A stretch of 19,268 nt of DNA from Deltaproteobacteria bacterium (GTDB lineage: Bacteria > Desulfobacterota > JADFXK01). Within the stretch, counting starts at the first letter, position 1, and each line of letters begins with the position of its first letter. Below, in pieces: positions 10,201 to 16,052 of the stretch. Location of the stretch: positions 1 to 19,268 of the forward strand of contig JADFYC010000021.1 in NCBI GenBank assembly GCA_015233295.1. The letters are read 5' to 3'. A model generated the notes under the pieces. The model saw only the letters and a list, made by a program, of their open reading frames with translations, did no database searches and was not told the DNA's origin. The translations under genes and the position numbers were made by a program.

Positions 10201-10915
10201 TTGGCTGGGATTGCTCCAAAGGGACGCATATCGAGATTGTGCCGGGTCCAAGGAAACATTCGAATACGGATTGACGATGGACGACCTAACTGCTGATCCT
10301 TATTTACACGTGAATCTGGGCCACTTGCTGCTGGATATGGGGCGAGTGGAGCCCGGACGGCGGCATTTGACCCTGGCTCTGGAAGGTTTTGCTGGTCGAG
10401 ATGAATTTGGATCCGATGTACTTCTGCCGGCGGTGGAACTGGCTGATGAGGAGTTGATCCGGAAGCATCTGGCCGCAGCGGAGGTTGCGGCGGCGAATGG
10501 CGAGATATGGCCGGCTTTTTACCTGTTACTTAATGCCGTAGCCCGGCAGGACGCGACGGCCGGAGAAGAATGGCGGCGCCGCAGTTGGGCATTAATGGAT
10601 GGTTATGACGATCATTTTTACGCGTTGAAGTACCTGTACCATCTGGCCGGACTGCGGCCGGAAACACGGGAACAGGCGGCGAAGCTGGCGGCCGAGCTAT
10701 TGACCTTTCCGGAGGAGATGACGGCCCGGTTCAAAGATGTCCGAAAGCCCGAGGAGTGGTACGACCGGTTCCGGCCATTCGCGGAGGGGCGCAGCCGCGG
10801 GCTGGGGGATCCAGCGGACCGGCATCTGTTCTGCCGCGATGCAGCCGAGGAAGAGGTCGCTCCGGACCAGCCAAACCACGAGGTCAAGCATGATCAAGAT
10901 AACCGACCTGCATAA
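7292..10915 (+). CDS. ParA/MinD-like ATPase (KGGVGR variant) fused to a TPR array
   Basis: Residues 1-330 are a deviant-Walker P-loop ATPase of the ParA/MinD class. F-K-G-G-V-G-R-T-S at 9-17 replaces the usual K-G-G-x-G-K-[TS]; D-L-D-L-A-A-P-G at 37-44 and D-Y-L-L-I-D-S-R-T-G at 182-191 supply the other nucleotide-site motifs. The Arg-for-Lys change at the P-loop and the D-S-R-T-G motif mark a variant group distinct from plasmid-partition ParA. Residues ~350-640 are a helical connecting region. Residues ~652-966 hold nine near-identical 35-aa TPR-like units (W-N-G-L-G-N-L-L ... R-Y-E-E-A-E-E-A-Y-R-Q-A-I-K-L-D-D-K) and a tenth, decayed one; the last ~240 residues are helical. AAGGA before the ATG overlaps the previous stop. 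The 3' end overlaps the ABC ATPase gene by 26 nt. It probably acts as a nucleotide-switched scaffold binding a protein partner (inference); the partner is unknown. Confidence 0.85.
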   Translation: MKTISFFSFKGGVGRTSLMANLGAYWAAQGKVVMLMDLDLAAPGLSYSIPDKEMDEQSLDLGMSEVLQDFFDGLKENKPDINFQPIKRLVRRVALPLDPPAKKVNERINHHMYLLPAGDTHLTIENSIVKAMDDLMPPVPSSEPEPDEDEERTIRRGFAYYLKKDLNEWTVPDGPAQGRHIDYLLIDSRTGSAELIDLSLGYLADEMVLVSGLNKQNLHGLEKTLEALREKRIPKGEFSVYVTLVYSPLPLSEDEALFERMKLAHGTVAECLRKMLSGREIAPEPFYVHYTPIIALREALPVIEYPESLYAKEVKAIAEYLDSRSLPDAQDRLLEEARRKAMATKTGPLPMERVETKVPEGPIRSNLLADPPPWYWPLPKDRQSDAARGEVLNRLMPDNPVIELDRETFANRLSWNILAIDEKRRMMAAIPHSSQDQTDVLIKRFENEQTRAMKKWMDQPQLRGDLFRDYFDHQRQWAGLVLGSEKEGDLRFLKAPGLGEPLFPDWEAWPDYWLRLARDLFRRQDGDSGLAMVDRAVGLTREKVEVAERLLVIIEPGEISGPILTAVENHVREMAPDDLWLNYHLARHYLKQSRPDIQAAQALLSPLLDHPPDDARRCYDLAALVLDELPQLADRTEPVLRKSISLDDRYDYPWNGLGNLLQDHLDRYEEAEEAYRQAIKLDDKDAYPWNGLGSLLQDHLGRYEEAEEAYRQAIKLDDKFVYPWNNLGNLLQYDLGRYEEAEEAYRRAISLDDKDAFPWNGLGNLLKNHLSRYEEAEEAYRRATSLDDKSAFPWNGLGNLLKNHLSRYEEAEEAYRRAISLDDKFASPWLALGNLLTVHLGRYEEAEEAYRRAIKLDDKLASPWNSLGNLLHGHLGRYEEAEDAYRQAVKLDDKFAAPWYGLGNLLQYRLKRYEEAEEAYRQAIKLDDKDASLWNWLGQLLHGHLGRYEEAEEAYRQAIKLDDKDASLWNWLGLLQRDAYRDCAGSKETFEYGLTMDDLTADPYLHVNLGHLLLDMGRVEPGRRHLTLALEGFAGRDEFGSDVLLPAVELADEELIRKHLAAAEVAAANGEIWPAFYLLLNAVARQDATAGEEWRRRSWALMDGYDDHFYALKYLYHLAGLRPETREQAAKLAAELLTFPEEMTARFKDVRKPEEWYDRFRPFAEGRSRGLGDPADRHLFCRDAAEEEVAPDQPNHEVKHDQDNRPA
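9245..10294 (+). repeat. 105-bp tandem repeat encoding 35-aa TPR units (nine plus one degenerate)
   Basis: The unit begins at the codon before P-W (Trp codons at 9251, 9356 and every 105 bp to 10196). Nine units are well conserved and the tenth (from 10190) is degenerate. Units four and five differ by only four bases in 105, and 10028-10104 is repeated exactly at 10133-10209 (77 nt). Conservation at silent positions points to recent duplication or gene conversion rather than only protein-level selection. The 35-residue spacing is one more than the canonical TPR. Confidence 0.95.
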
Positions 10916-11702
10916 GACGTTTAACGCCGGGACGGCTAATGAAGTCTACTCCTTAAGAGGAGTTGACTTAAACATAGAGGCGGGGGAATTCGTCACCATC
11001 ATCGGGACCAACGGCTCCGGCAAATCCACTTTGCTCAATGCCGTGGCCGGAACCTTCTTGCCCGATTCAGGCCGGGTGGAAATCGCCGGGGTGGATGTCA
11101 CCCGCCAATGGGATTTCCAGCGAGCCAAACTCATCTCCCGGGTGTTCCAAAACCCTTTCGCCGGCACGGCCCCGGATATGACCATCGCCGAGAATCTGCA
11201 CCTGGCCTATTTAAGGGGAAAACCCAAGTATCCGAAGACAGAGCTGAAAACATCTCGTTTGGGCAAGTATTGGGAAGAGATCAGGCAACTGGAAATGCAA
11301 CTAGAAGACCGGCTGGACAACGTTATCGGGACGTTATCCGGCGGTCAGAGGCAAGCTTTGACTTTGCTCATGGCCATAATCAATCCGCCCCAAGTCCTGT
11401 TGCTGGATGAGCACACGGCCGCATTAGACCCCAAGTCAGCGGCTCAGGTCATTCGGCTGACCAACAAATTCATCGAACGGGGCCGTCTGACCAGCCTGAT
11501 GGTCACCCACAGCATGAGCCAGGCCCTGGAACTAGGCACCCGGACCATCATGATGAATAAAGGCCGGATCATCGATGATATTTCTCAAGCCGAGAAACAA
11601 AGACTGACCACCAATGACTTACTGGACAAATTCGCCGAACTGCGCAAGACCGAGAGATTGACCGATGAGATGTTGGAAGAGTTGCGGCGGGATTATATCT
11701 AG
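10890..11702 (+). CDS. ABC transporter ATP-binding protein (partner of the permease fusion)
   Basis: This 270-aa nucleotide-binding subunit is complete. It has Walker A G-T-N-G-S-G-K-S-T (39-47), the Q-loop F-Q-N-P (Q87), the signature L-S-G-G-Q (149-153), Walker B L-L-L-D-E-H (170-175), the D-loop A-A-L-D (177-180) and the H-loop H207. The stretch after the Q-loop (A-G-T-A-P-D-M-T-I-A-E-N-L) is typical of the ATPases that accompany ABC_sub_bind/TrpX-like binding proteins, which pairs it with the permease fusion at 2014-4962. An in-frame ATG-like start upstream at 10737 was not used, because homology begins only at M-I-K-I-T-D-L. GAGGTC just before 10890 can serve as ribosome binding site. 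The start lies inside the last 26 nt of the TPR gene, so its synthesis is probably coupled to the inserted module. Confidence 0.93.
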   Translation: MIKITDLHKTFNAGTANEVYSLRGVDLNIEAGEFVTIIGTNGSGKSTLLNAVAGTFLPDSGRVEIAGVDVTRQWDFQRAKLISRVFQNPFAGTAPDMTIAENLHLAYLRGKPKYPKTELKTSRLGKYWEEIRQLEMQLEDRLDNVIGTLSGGQRQALTLLMAIINPPQVLLLDEHTAALDPKSAAQVIRLTNKFIERGRLTSLMVTHSMSQALELGTRTIMMNKGRIIDDISQAEKQRLTTNDLLDKFAELRKTERLTDEMLEELRRDYI

Positions 11703-11742
11703 GTCAAACGAAAGACCTGGGTAACAACCTGTTTCTGACCGG

Positions 11743-12975
11743 TCATCTGCATCTTAGGAACTTGAACAGCAGCACGGTGATATCGTCAAACGGCTCCAAT
11801 CCGGTTTGGAACTTGTCCAGTTCGGCGAAGATGCGCCGGCAGATGTCCTGGCTGGAGTCGTGTCCATGAGCTTCGATAACCGCCGCCAGCCGCGCCTCAC
11901 CAAACATCTCATCCTGGGTATTGACCGGTTCAGTCACTCCATCGGTGAAAACGACCAGAGACTCGCCCTCCTCCAATTGCAGGAGGCTGTCATGATACTC
12001 CATTTCTTCAATTATGCCGATGGCCGGATTGACGATACTCTGCGTCCGTTCAGCTAGGACCAAGGTTTTCCCCTGGTTGATGATCAGCGGCGGGGGATGT
12101 CCGGCGTTGCAGAAGGTAATCAGACCGGTTTTCAGGTTGCAGATAAAATAGAATACGGTGACAAAGTGAGCGGAAGGATTATCCGTGGCTAATGAACCAT
12201 TTGCCTTGGAAATAGCCGCGGCGGGGCTCAGATTATGGATCGACGCACTTCGGAGCAAAGTCCGAGTCCGCATCATAAATAATCCGGCCGGGACGCCCTT
12301 CCCCGAGACATCCGCCACCACCACCCCGATGTGGTCCTTATCTATCAGGAAAAAGTCATAATAGTCCCCGCCTACCTCCTTAGCCGGCTCCATTCGGGCG
12401 AATATCTCCACATTTTCAGCCTCTGGAATGGGCGGAAACACCGTGGGCAAGGCATCTTGCTGGATCTGACGGGCCAGACGCAATTCGCTTTGAATCCGTT
12501 CCTTTTCCTCCATTGTCCGAGCCAGTTCCCGCGTTCGTTCCTGGACTTTGATTTCCAGGATCTCGTTTTGCCGGGCCAGTTCCTCTTTAGCCAGCTTTAA
12601 TTGCAGGTGGTTTTTGACCCGAGCCTGGACTATGGGCGGGTTGATGGGTTTGGTCAGGTAATCGATGGCGCCAAGTTCCAGGCCTTTCGCTTCGTCCTCG
12701 GACTCGCCCATGGCGGTAATGAATATGACCGGGATATCCCGGAAGCGGTCATCGGCTTTCAGTCGGCGGCAGACTTCGTAACCATCCATTCCCGGCATCA
12801 TGATATCGAGAAGGATCAAGTCCGGGGGGGCGGAGGCAACGATTTCCAGGGCGTCAAATCCATTAACGGCCACGATGACCTCATAGAGATCGCCCAGTGT
12901 CTCCACCAGCAGATCGAGGTTGACTTCAGTGTCGTCAACCGCCAAAATGGTGCATTCTGACAAATTGTTAGTCAT
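11743..12975 (-). CDS. Response regulator with SpoIIE/PP2C-type phosphatase output
   Basis: The protein has 410 aa from the ATG at 12975. A receiver domain occupies about 7-125: acidic pair D14-D15, phospho-acceptor D57 in L-L-D-I-M-M-P-G-M-D-G, and switch lysine K109 in L-T-K-P-I. A coiled coil at ~125-175 transmits the signal. A SpoIIE-type Ser/Thr phosphatase follows, with the metal-site motifs V-G-G-D-Y-Y-D (201-207), V-A-D-V-S-G-K-G-V-P-A-G (220-231), F-T-D-G-V-T-E and F-D-D-I-T-V-L. This is the RsbU-like arrangement, in which receiver phosphorylation controls dephosphorylation of a STAS protein. The STAS protein at 793-2010 is the obvious local substrate (inference). The open frame extends to a TTG at 13068 and an ATG at 12984; 12975 is preferred because it is closest to the domain and has a weak GGGA upstream. 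It converges on the ABC ATPase gene with a 40-bp gap. Confidence 0.9.
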   Translation of the reverse strand: MTNNLSECTILAVDDTEVNLDLLVETLGDLYEVIVAVNGFDALEIVASAPPDLILLDIMMPGMDGYEVCRRLKADDRFRDIPVIFITAMGESEDEAKGLELGAIDYLTKPINPPIVQARVKNHLQLKLAKEELARQNEILEIKVQERTRELARTMEEKERIQSELRLARQIQQDALPTVFPPIPEAENVEIFARMEPAKEVGGDYYDFFLIDKDHIGVVVADVSGKGVPAGLFMMRTRTLLRSASIHNLSPAAAISKANGSLATDNPSAHFVTVFYFICNLKTGLITFCNAGHPPPLIINQGKTLVLAERTQSIVNPAIGIIEEMEYHDSLLQLEEGESLVVFTDGVTEPVNTQDEMFGEARLAAVIEAHGHDSSQDICRRIFAELDKFQTGLEPFDDITVLLFKFLRCR

Positions 12976-13087
12976 GAGTCCCATTGGTTGTGGTGTGGTT
13001 GGGGAAAGGGGCCGGACGCCGACTTCGTCGAAGGTCGTTGGAACTAGTATCAGCCCATTTAATTCCAAGTGGAAACGGTTTGTGCTT

Positions 13088-13116
13088 AACCTAAGTTAAA
13101 CCTGTTTCATTGTCAA
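13088..13116 (-). promoter_or_regulatory. Candidate promoter for the SpoIIE-type phosphatase gene
   Basis: On the minus strand TTGACA (13116-13111) is followed after 17 bp by TAGGTT (13093-13088). The -35 is perfect and the -10 matches three of six positions. It lies between the YihY gene end and the phosphatase start, giving a leader of about 105 nt. Confidence 0.45.
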
Positions 13117-13129
13117 TGCTAATTAGGGT

Positions 13130-13162
13130 CGGAGGATAACGGACCATCCGGTCATGCCTCCG
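13130..13162 (-). terminator. Hairpin after the YihY-family gene, terminator-like without U tract
   Basis: CGGAGG (13130-13135) pairs with CCTCCG (13157-13162), enclosing a second palindrome GACC-ATCC-GGTC at 13142-13153. It starts about 14 nt past the YihY stop codon on the minus strand. No run of U follows, so termination is uncertain; it could instead protect the 3' end. Confidence 0.4.
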
Positions 13163-13176
13163 CTTGAAGACATTAG

Positions 13177-14529
13177 TTAAGTTCCCTTTGGGGGATCAAC
13201 GCCGGATTCCATCGCGATTAAATCCGCCAGATTTGTTCGGCCATATTTTTCTTCCATCGCTTTCCCGATCTGAGCCACCAGACGTTGCACTTTATCATCG
13301 TCATCGATAGGCGGGCCTTCCAGATAATAGCCGTCGCGGCGGTGCAAAGATGCCGCCACCTCGCTCAAGTAGATCTTATGAAGCGGCCGGGCCGGTTGGT
13401 ATCTTCTTTCCGGACCTTCAAGTTCGGAGATAAAACCATCTTTGACCAGGATATAGGTCAACTCCTCCAGCAACAGGGCGGGCGTCCGGCACAATCTGAT
13501 CAAATCCGATAAATTAAGCGGTTTTTTCCCCAGGTCGAAGGCCCGGCCGATATGATACAGTACCTTGAGGCTAATGGCCTGCCCCGTCTCGAAGGACGTG
13601 TATCGACGGTCCACCGCCTCATAGAAAATCCCAGTCTGAAAAGCATACGCCAATCTGGCTCCGATTAAGGTAATCATCCAACTGAGTTGGGTCCAAAACA
13701 TAAATAACGGGAGTGTGGCCAGCGCGCCGTAGATCGCGTTTTGTTGGGCCAGTTTTGCTTGGAACCCAATGTAAATAAACTGGAGAAGTTGCCAGAGCAA
13801 GGTGACGATGAAGGCGGCGGCGGCGGCCGGCCCCAGTTGGACGCGAGTATTGGGCATAAATACATAAAAGAAGGTAAACGCGACCCATAAAGCCAGGTAG
13901 GGCATAAAGGCGAAAAGAATCGTGAACATGTTACTGAAAAGGGCATAATCCATGAGATGATGCACAATGGTGGAGCTGGACAAGGTGGTATTGACACCGA
14001 CGGCTGAAAGCACCAGGATGGGGCAAACAATCATGATGCTCAAATAGTCATTGATTTTTCGGTAAATTGAACGGTCGCGTCTGACTCCCCAGATATCGTT
14101 AAGCGCCGTCTCCACATACCCCAGGCTCTTAATCACCGAGAACAATAGGGTCAGAATCCCCACCGCGCCCAGGGTTCCGGCATTAATGTTTTCGACGTAT
14201 TCCAGAATATATCCGATGGCCGAAGCCTGGGCCTGGGTGAATTTATTAATGGCCAGTTGCCGGGCCACTTCAGGTACTCCCATGCCCTTAGACACGGACA
14301 CGGAAATGGCCAGGATCGGCACGACTGACAGGAGGGTGATAAAAGTCAGACTAAAGGCGTAGAGAGTGATCTGACGATCCCAAATTCCGTACGCGATAAG
14401 ATATATGGTTTGGTGGAGATAACGCCGGACTTGAGCGGTCCGGGGCAGACGGGCCAGGGAATCCTTCCCTAACAGGTCGTCGGAGTTAACTGAACCATTT
14501 CTTGTGACGGAATTTTCATCTGGGATCAT
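13177..14529 (-). CDS. YihY/BrkB-family inner-membrane protein (formerly called RNase BN)
   Basis: Six hydrophobic helices lie at about 56-78, 118-136, 160-180, 201-224, 235-256 and 268-295. The family stretch N-A-I-Y-G-A-L-A-T-L-P-L-F-M-F-W is near 265-279, and G-Y-V-E-T-A-L-N-D-I-W-G is around 137-148. The ~150-residue C-terminal part is soluble and resembles the winged-helix-like tail seen in longer members. The old ribonuclease BN label for this family is considered wrong, and its real role, perhaps in transport or lipid handling, is unsettled. The open frame extends two codons further to a TTG, but ATG at 14529 is chosen; no good ribosome binding site is visible for either. Length (450 aa) fits the longer subgroup. 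It lies upstream of the phosphatase gene on the same strand, but that gene seems to have its own promoter. Confidence 0.9.
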   Translation of the reverse strand: MIPDENSVTRNGSVNSDDLLGKDSLARLPRTAQVRRYLHQTIYLIAYGIWDRQITLYAFSLTFITLLSVVPILAISVSVSKGMGVPEVARQLAINKFTQAQASAIGYILEYVENINAGTLGAVGILTLLFSVIKSLGYVETALNDIWGVRRDRSIYRKINDYLSIMIVCPILVLSAVGVNTTLSSSTIVHHLMDYALFSNMFTILFAFMPYLALWVAFTFFYVFMPNTRVQLGPAAAAAFIVTLLWQLLQFIYIGFQAKLAQQNAIYGALATLPLFMFWTQLSWMITLIGARLAYAFQTGIFYEAVDRRYTSFETGQAISLKVLYHIGRAFDLGKKPLNLSDLIRLCRTPALLLEELTYILVKDGFISELEGPERRYQPARPLHKIYLSEVAASLHRRDGYYLEGPPIDDDDKVQRLVAQIGKAMEEKYGRTNLADLIAMESGVDPPKGT

Positions 14530-14730
14530 GCGCAATTTCTGTTCTCTCGGCAGTCAATAGCCGGTTTAGGAGGTAACATTGTATCCATCTAAGGAGATTG
14601 GAGAAGTCTGTCGAGAGGCTCTCCGGCCCGGAGCAGGACCTCGGCCTCGGTACGCCATGATTAGATTCTCGTGACCGTCGCCGTCTAAGAATGATCACGA
14701 TTCATTGGCCCCGGTTGAGATCACATTCAA

Positions 14731-14745
14731 GAGCCGAACCGGCTC
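14731..14745 (-). terminator. Short hairpin downstream of the 52-aa gene
   Basis: GAGCCG-GTT-CGGCTC on the minus strand forms a 6-bp stem with a 3-nt loop, 17 nt beyond the stop codon of the small gene, followed by TTGAATG rather than a real U tract. The remaining bases to the YihY start (14530-14730) hold no gene I can support. Confidence 0.35.
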
Positions 14746-14762
14746 GATGATGATTTCTATTT

Positions 14763-14921
14763 TCAGCAACCCGGCTGTCCATTGTTCCCGCAACAGCTCT
14801 TGGCTCTGATTAGTTTAAGCAAATTGTTTTTGATGACCAGTCCCACTTTGTGCGTGAATGGTACGGGTGAACGAAGGTTATTGATCACATCTTTCAAATT
14901 GGGTTTCTTTTCCGAGCACAT
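14763..14921 (-). CDS. Small 52-aa protein with C-terminal CC-x7-C motif
   Basis: This short gene reads M-C-S-E-K-K-P-N-L-K-D-V at its start and ends in K-S-C-C-G-N-N-G-Q-P-G-C before TGA. Its ribosome binding site is ideal: AGGAGGT at 14937-14931, nine bases before the ATG. The middle part is amphipathic (P-V-P-F-T-H-K-V-G-L-V-I-K-N-N-L-L-K-L). The terminal motif with three cysteines and two Gly-rich turns looks designed for a metal, a disulfide or a thiol modification. I recall similar tiny proteins ending in a CCG-x-x-G-x-PGC pattern in other anaerobes, but cannot name a family or function. It lies 233 bp upstream of the YihY gene on the same strand. Strong ribosome binding site, good codon structure and the non-random C-terminus make it a likely real gene. 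Confidence 0.75.
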   Translation of the reverse strand: MCSEKKPNLKDVINNLRSPVPFTHKVGLVIKNNLLKLIRAKSCCGNNGQPGC

Positions 14922-14940
14922 AATATCCTCACCTCCTGAC

Positions 14941-15177
14941 AACTCCCATCTGCAGTCTTAGCCGAAGGGTCGATGCGCTCCCGCATGGCCCGCTCTCCGT
15001 CCCCGATGCTTTACTGAACCACAGCGTCAAGCTAAAATCAAGGATAGTTTGATGGAAGACCGGGATAAACGAAAGAAATAGTCTCAAAACGACTAAGCCC
15101 AAATATGCCCCGAAGGGGTGGTCCGGGTTAGCCCATGGCGATATCTCAATACTGTTGAATTAAGAAGATGACGTTAA
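14941..15177. other. Intergenic stretch with one structured element, otherwise empty
   Basis: I see no supported gene here. At 15093-15131 there is a nested palindrome: CCCC-GAA-GGGG (15108-15118) inside an imperfect CTAAGCCC / GGGTTAG stem. It could be part of the long leader of the 52-aa gene on the minus strand or a terminator for nothing obvious; its role is unknown. Confidence 0.3.
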
Positions 15178-15265
15178 GATTTCTCACTACGCACCGAAAT
15201 GACAGATAGGTGGACCATCCGGAATGACGAAGTAAATTTGTCATTCCGAGCGAAACGAGGAATCC
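15178..15265. repeat. GTCATTCC-type interspersed inverted repeat
   Basis: The arms GATTTCTC...AATGACA (from 15178) and TGTCATTCC...GGAATCC (to 15265) are imperfect reverse complements. Inside is a perfect 9-bp palindrome, CGGAATGAC (15220-15228) and GTCATTCCG (15240-15248), with an 11-nt loop. The sequence TGTCATTCCGAGCGAAACGAGGAATC resembles a mobile palindromic repeat seen many times in diverse bacterial genomes (from memory, not searched). It sits immediately upstream of the promoter of the adenosyltransferase gene. Confidence 0.7.
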
Positions 15266-15275
15266 TACAGAACTA

Positions 15276-15302
15276 TTGACTCCGGTTGGCTCTTGTTATA
15301 AT
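15276..15302 (+). promoter_or_regulatory. cobO: Strong sigma-70-like promoter upstream of the cobO-type gene
   Basis: TTGACT (15276-15281) and a perfect TATAAT (15297-15302) are separated by 15 bp, shorter than the ideal 17. Transcription would begin near 15309, leaving a leader of about 108 nt before the adenosyltransferase start. Confidence 0.6.
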
Positions 15303-15321
15303 CTACCTTGACTAACTATCT

Positions 15322-15380
15322 GCCGCTGCCTGGGCTCTCCATCTGAACAGGGAGCGCCCTACCTGGCGCCGGCGGCTTTT
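15322..15380 (+). promoter_or_regulatory. Structured leader with terminator-like stem ahead of the cobO-type gene
   Basis: GCCGCTG (15322-15328) can pair with CGGCGGC (15370-15376), directly followed by TTTT (15377-15380). Inside, GGGCTCTCC (15332-15340) pairs with GGGAGCGCCC (15350-15359) with one bulge. This looks like a branched attenuator or intrinsic terminator lying between promoter and gene. I could not match it to the cobalamin riboswitch consensus, so it may be another regulatory RNA or a short transcript of its own. Confidence 0.45.
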
Positions 15381-15416
15381 ATAAAATGATATTTAATCCG
15401 GTCAGGAGCCAAGAGC

Positions 15417-15944
15417 ATGAATGGGCCTCAAAGAATCCTTATTTACACCGGCGACGGCAAAGGTAAGACATCGGCTGCATTGGGTACGGCCCTTCGGGCA
15501 TGTGGAAATGGAATCAAGGTATTGATCCTGCAGTTCATTAAGGCGGATGATCGGACAGGTGAATTGGCCGCTGTCCGGCACCTGACCGGGATTGACATGA
15601 TTCAAGGGGGGCTGGGCTTCGTACCCCCCCAATCCAACCCCAAGTTTGCCGAACATCGGGATGCAGCCCAAGCGACCTTGCGCAAGGCCAGGGAAGTTTT
15701 AAAATCGGACAAATACGATATGATTATTTTGGACGAGGCCTGTGTCGCCGTATCCTTGGGACTAATTCAGGAGGATGACCTGGTTGCGGCCATTGCGGAG
15801 GCTAGACCTGAGCTCTACCTGATAATGACGGGCCGTAACGCGACACCCCGACTCATCTCCCTGGCCGATACTGTTACGGAGATGCTGCCTATAAAACACG
15901 CCATGTCCCAAGGGCGAAAGGCCCAGAAAGGGATAGAATACTAA
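15417..15944 (+). CDS. cobO: Corrinoid adenosyltransferase (CobO/BtuR family)
   Basis: The enzyme transfers the 5'-deoxyadenosyl group of ATP to the cobalt of a reduced corrinoid, a step in making or salvaging coenzyme B12. The P-loop G-D-G-K-G-K-T-S lies at 12-19, preceded by I-Y-T; L-Q-F-I-K is at 38-42, the acidic I-I-L-D-E at 103-107, and M-T-G-R-N at 137-141. The protein ends in K-G-I-E-Y, close to the K-G-I-E-[FY] end usual for the family. Its length of 175 aa is normal. AGGAG eight bases before the ATG fixes the start. It is the first gene after a strong promoter and structured leader. No other B12 genes are in the window, so it may serve salvage or B12-dependent metabolism. The etf genes follow 108 bp later on the same strand, and that gap shows no clear promoter. 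Confidence 0.93.
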   Translation: MNGPQRILIYTGDGKGKTSAALGTALRACGNGIKVLILQFIKADDRTGELAAVRHLTGIDMIQGGLGFVPPQSNPKFAEHRDAAQATLRKAREVLKSDKYDMIILDEACVAVSLGLIQEDDLVAAIAEARPELYLIMTGRNATPRLISLADTVTEMLPIKHAMSQGRKAQKGIEY

Positions 15945-16052
15945 TCGGCCCATCCCTTTTGTGGTCCCCGTCGCCAGTTACGACTGAAGCAATAGTGAAA
16001 ATCCAAGAAGCACAATCGCGTTCTCTACCGTTATGCTTTTAATGGAGGCCCG

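Noticed and set aside
8906..10219. A 437-codon open frame on the minus strand opposite the TPR array
   Set aside because: It shows the same 35-residue period as the plus-strand repeats and is an echo of their codon pattern; it has no recognisable domain or ribosome binding site and lies wholly inside a clear gene.
9245..10294. CRISPR array
   Set aside because: The repeats are contiguous 105-bp coding units in frame with the ATPase gene, without spacers.
10737..10889. N-terminal extension of the ABC ATPase frame
   Set aside because: The 51 added residues are a frame-shifted reading of the TPR gene end; family homology begins at the ATG at 10890.
11701..11718. AGGTC-GACCT hairpin between the convergent ATPase and phosphatase genes
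   Set aside because: Only a 5-bp stem with an 8-nt loop and no U tract on either strand; too weak to call a terminator.
14574..14680. Possible plus-strand micro-gene after a TAGGAGGT motif with a TTG start at 14579
   Set aside because: Only about 31 Arg/Pro-rich codons, non-ATG start and nothing recognisable; the motif is probably chance.
15303..15416. Cobalamin riboswitch
   Set aside because: The position is right, but I could not find the conserved B12-box sequence, and the leader is shorter than a typical cobalamin riboswitch.
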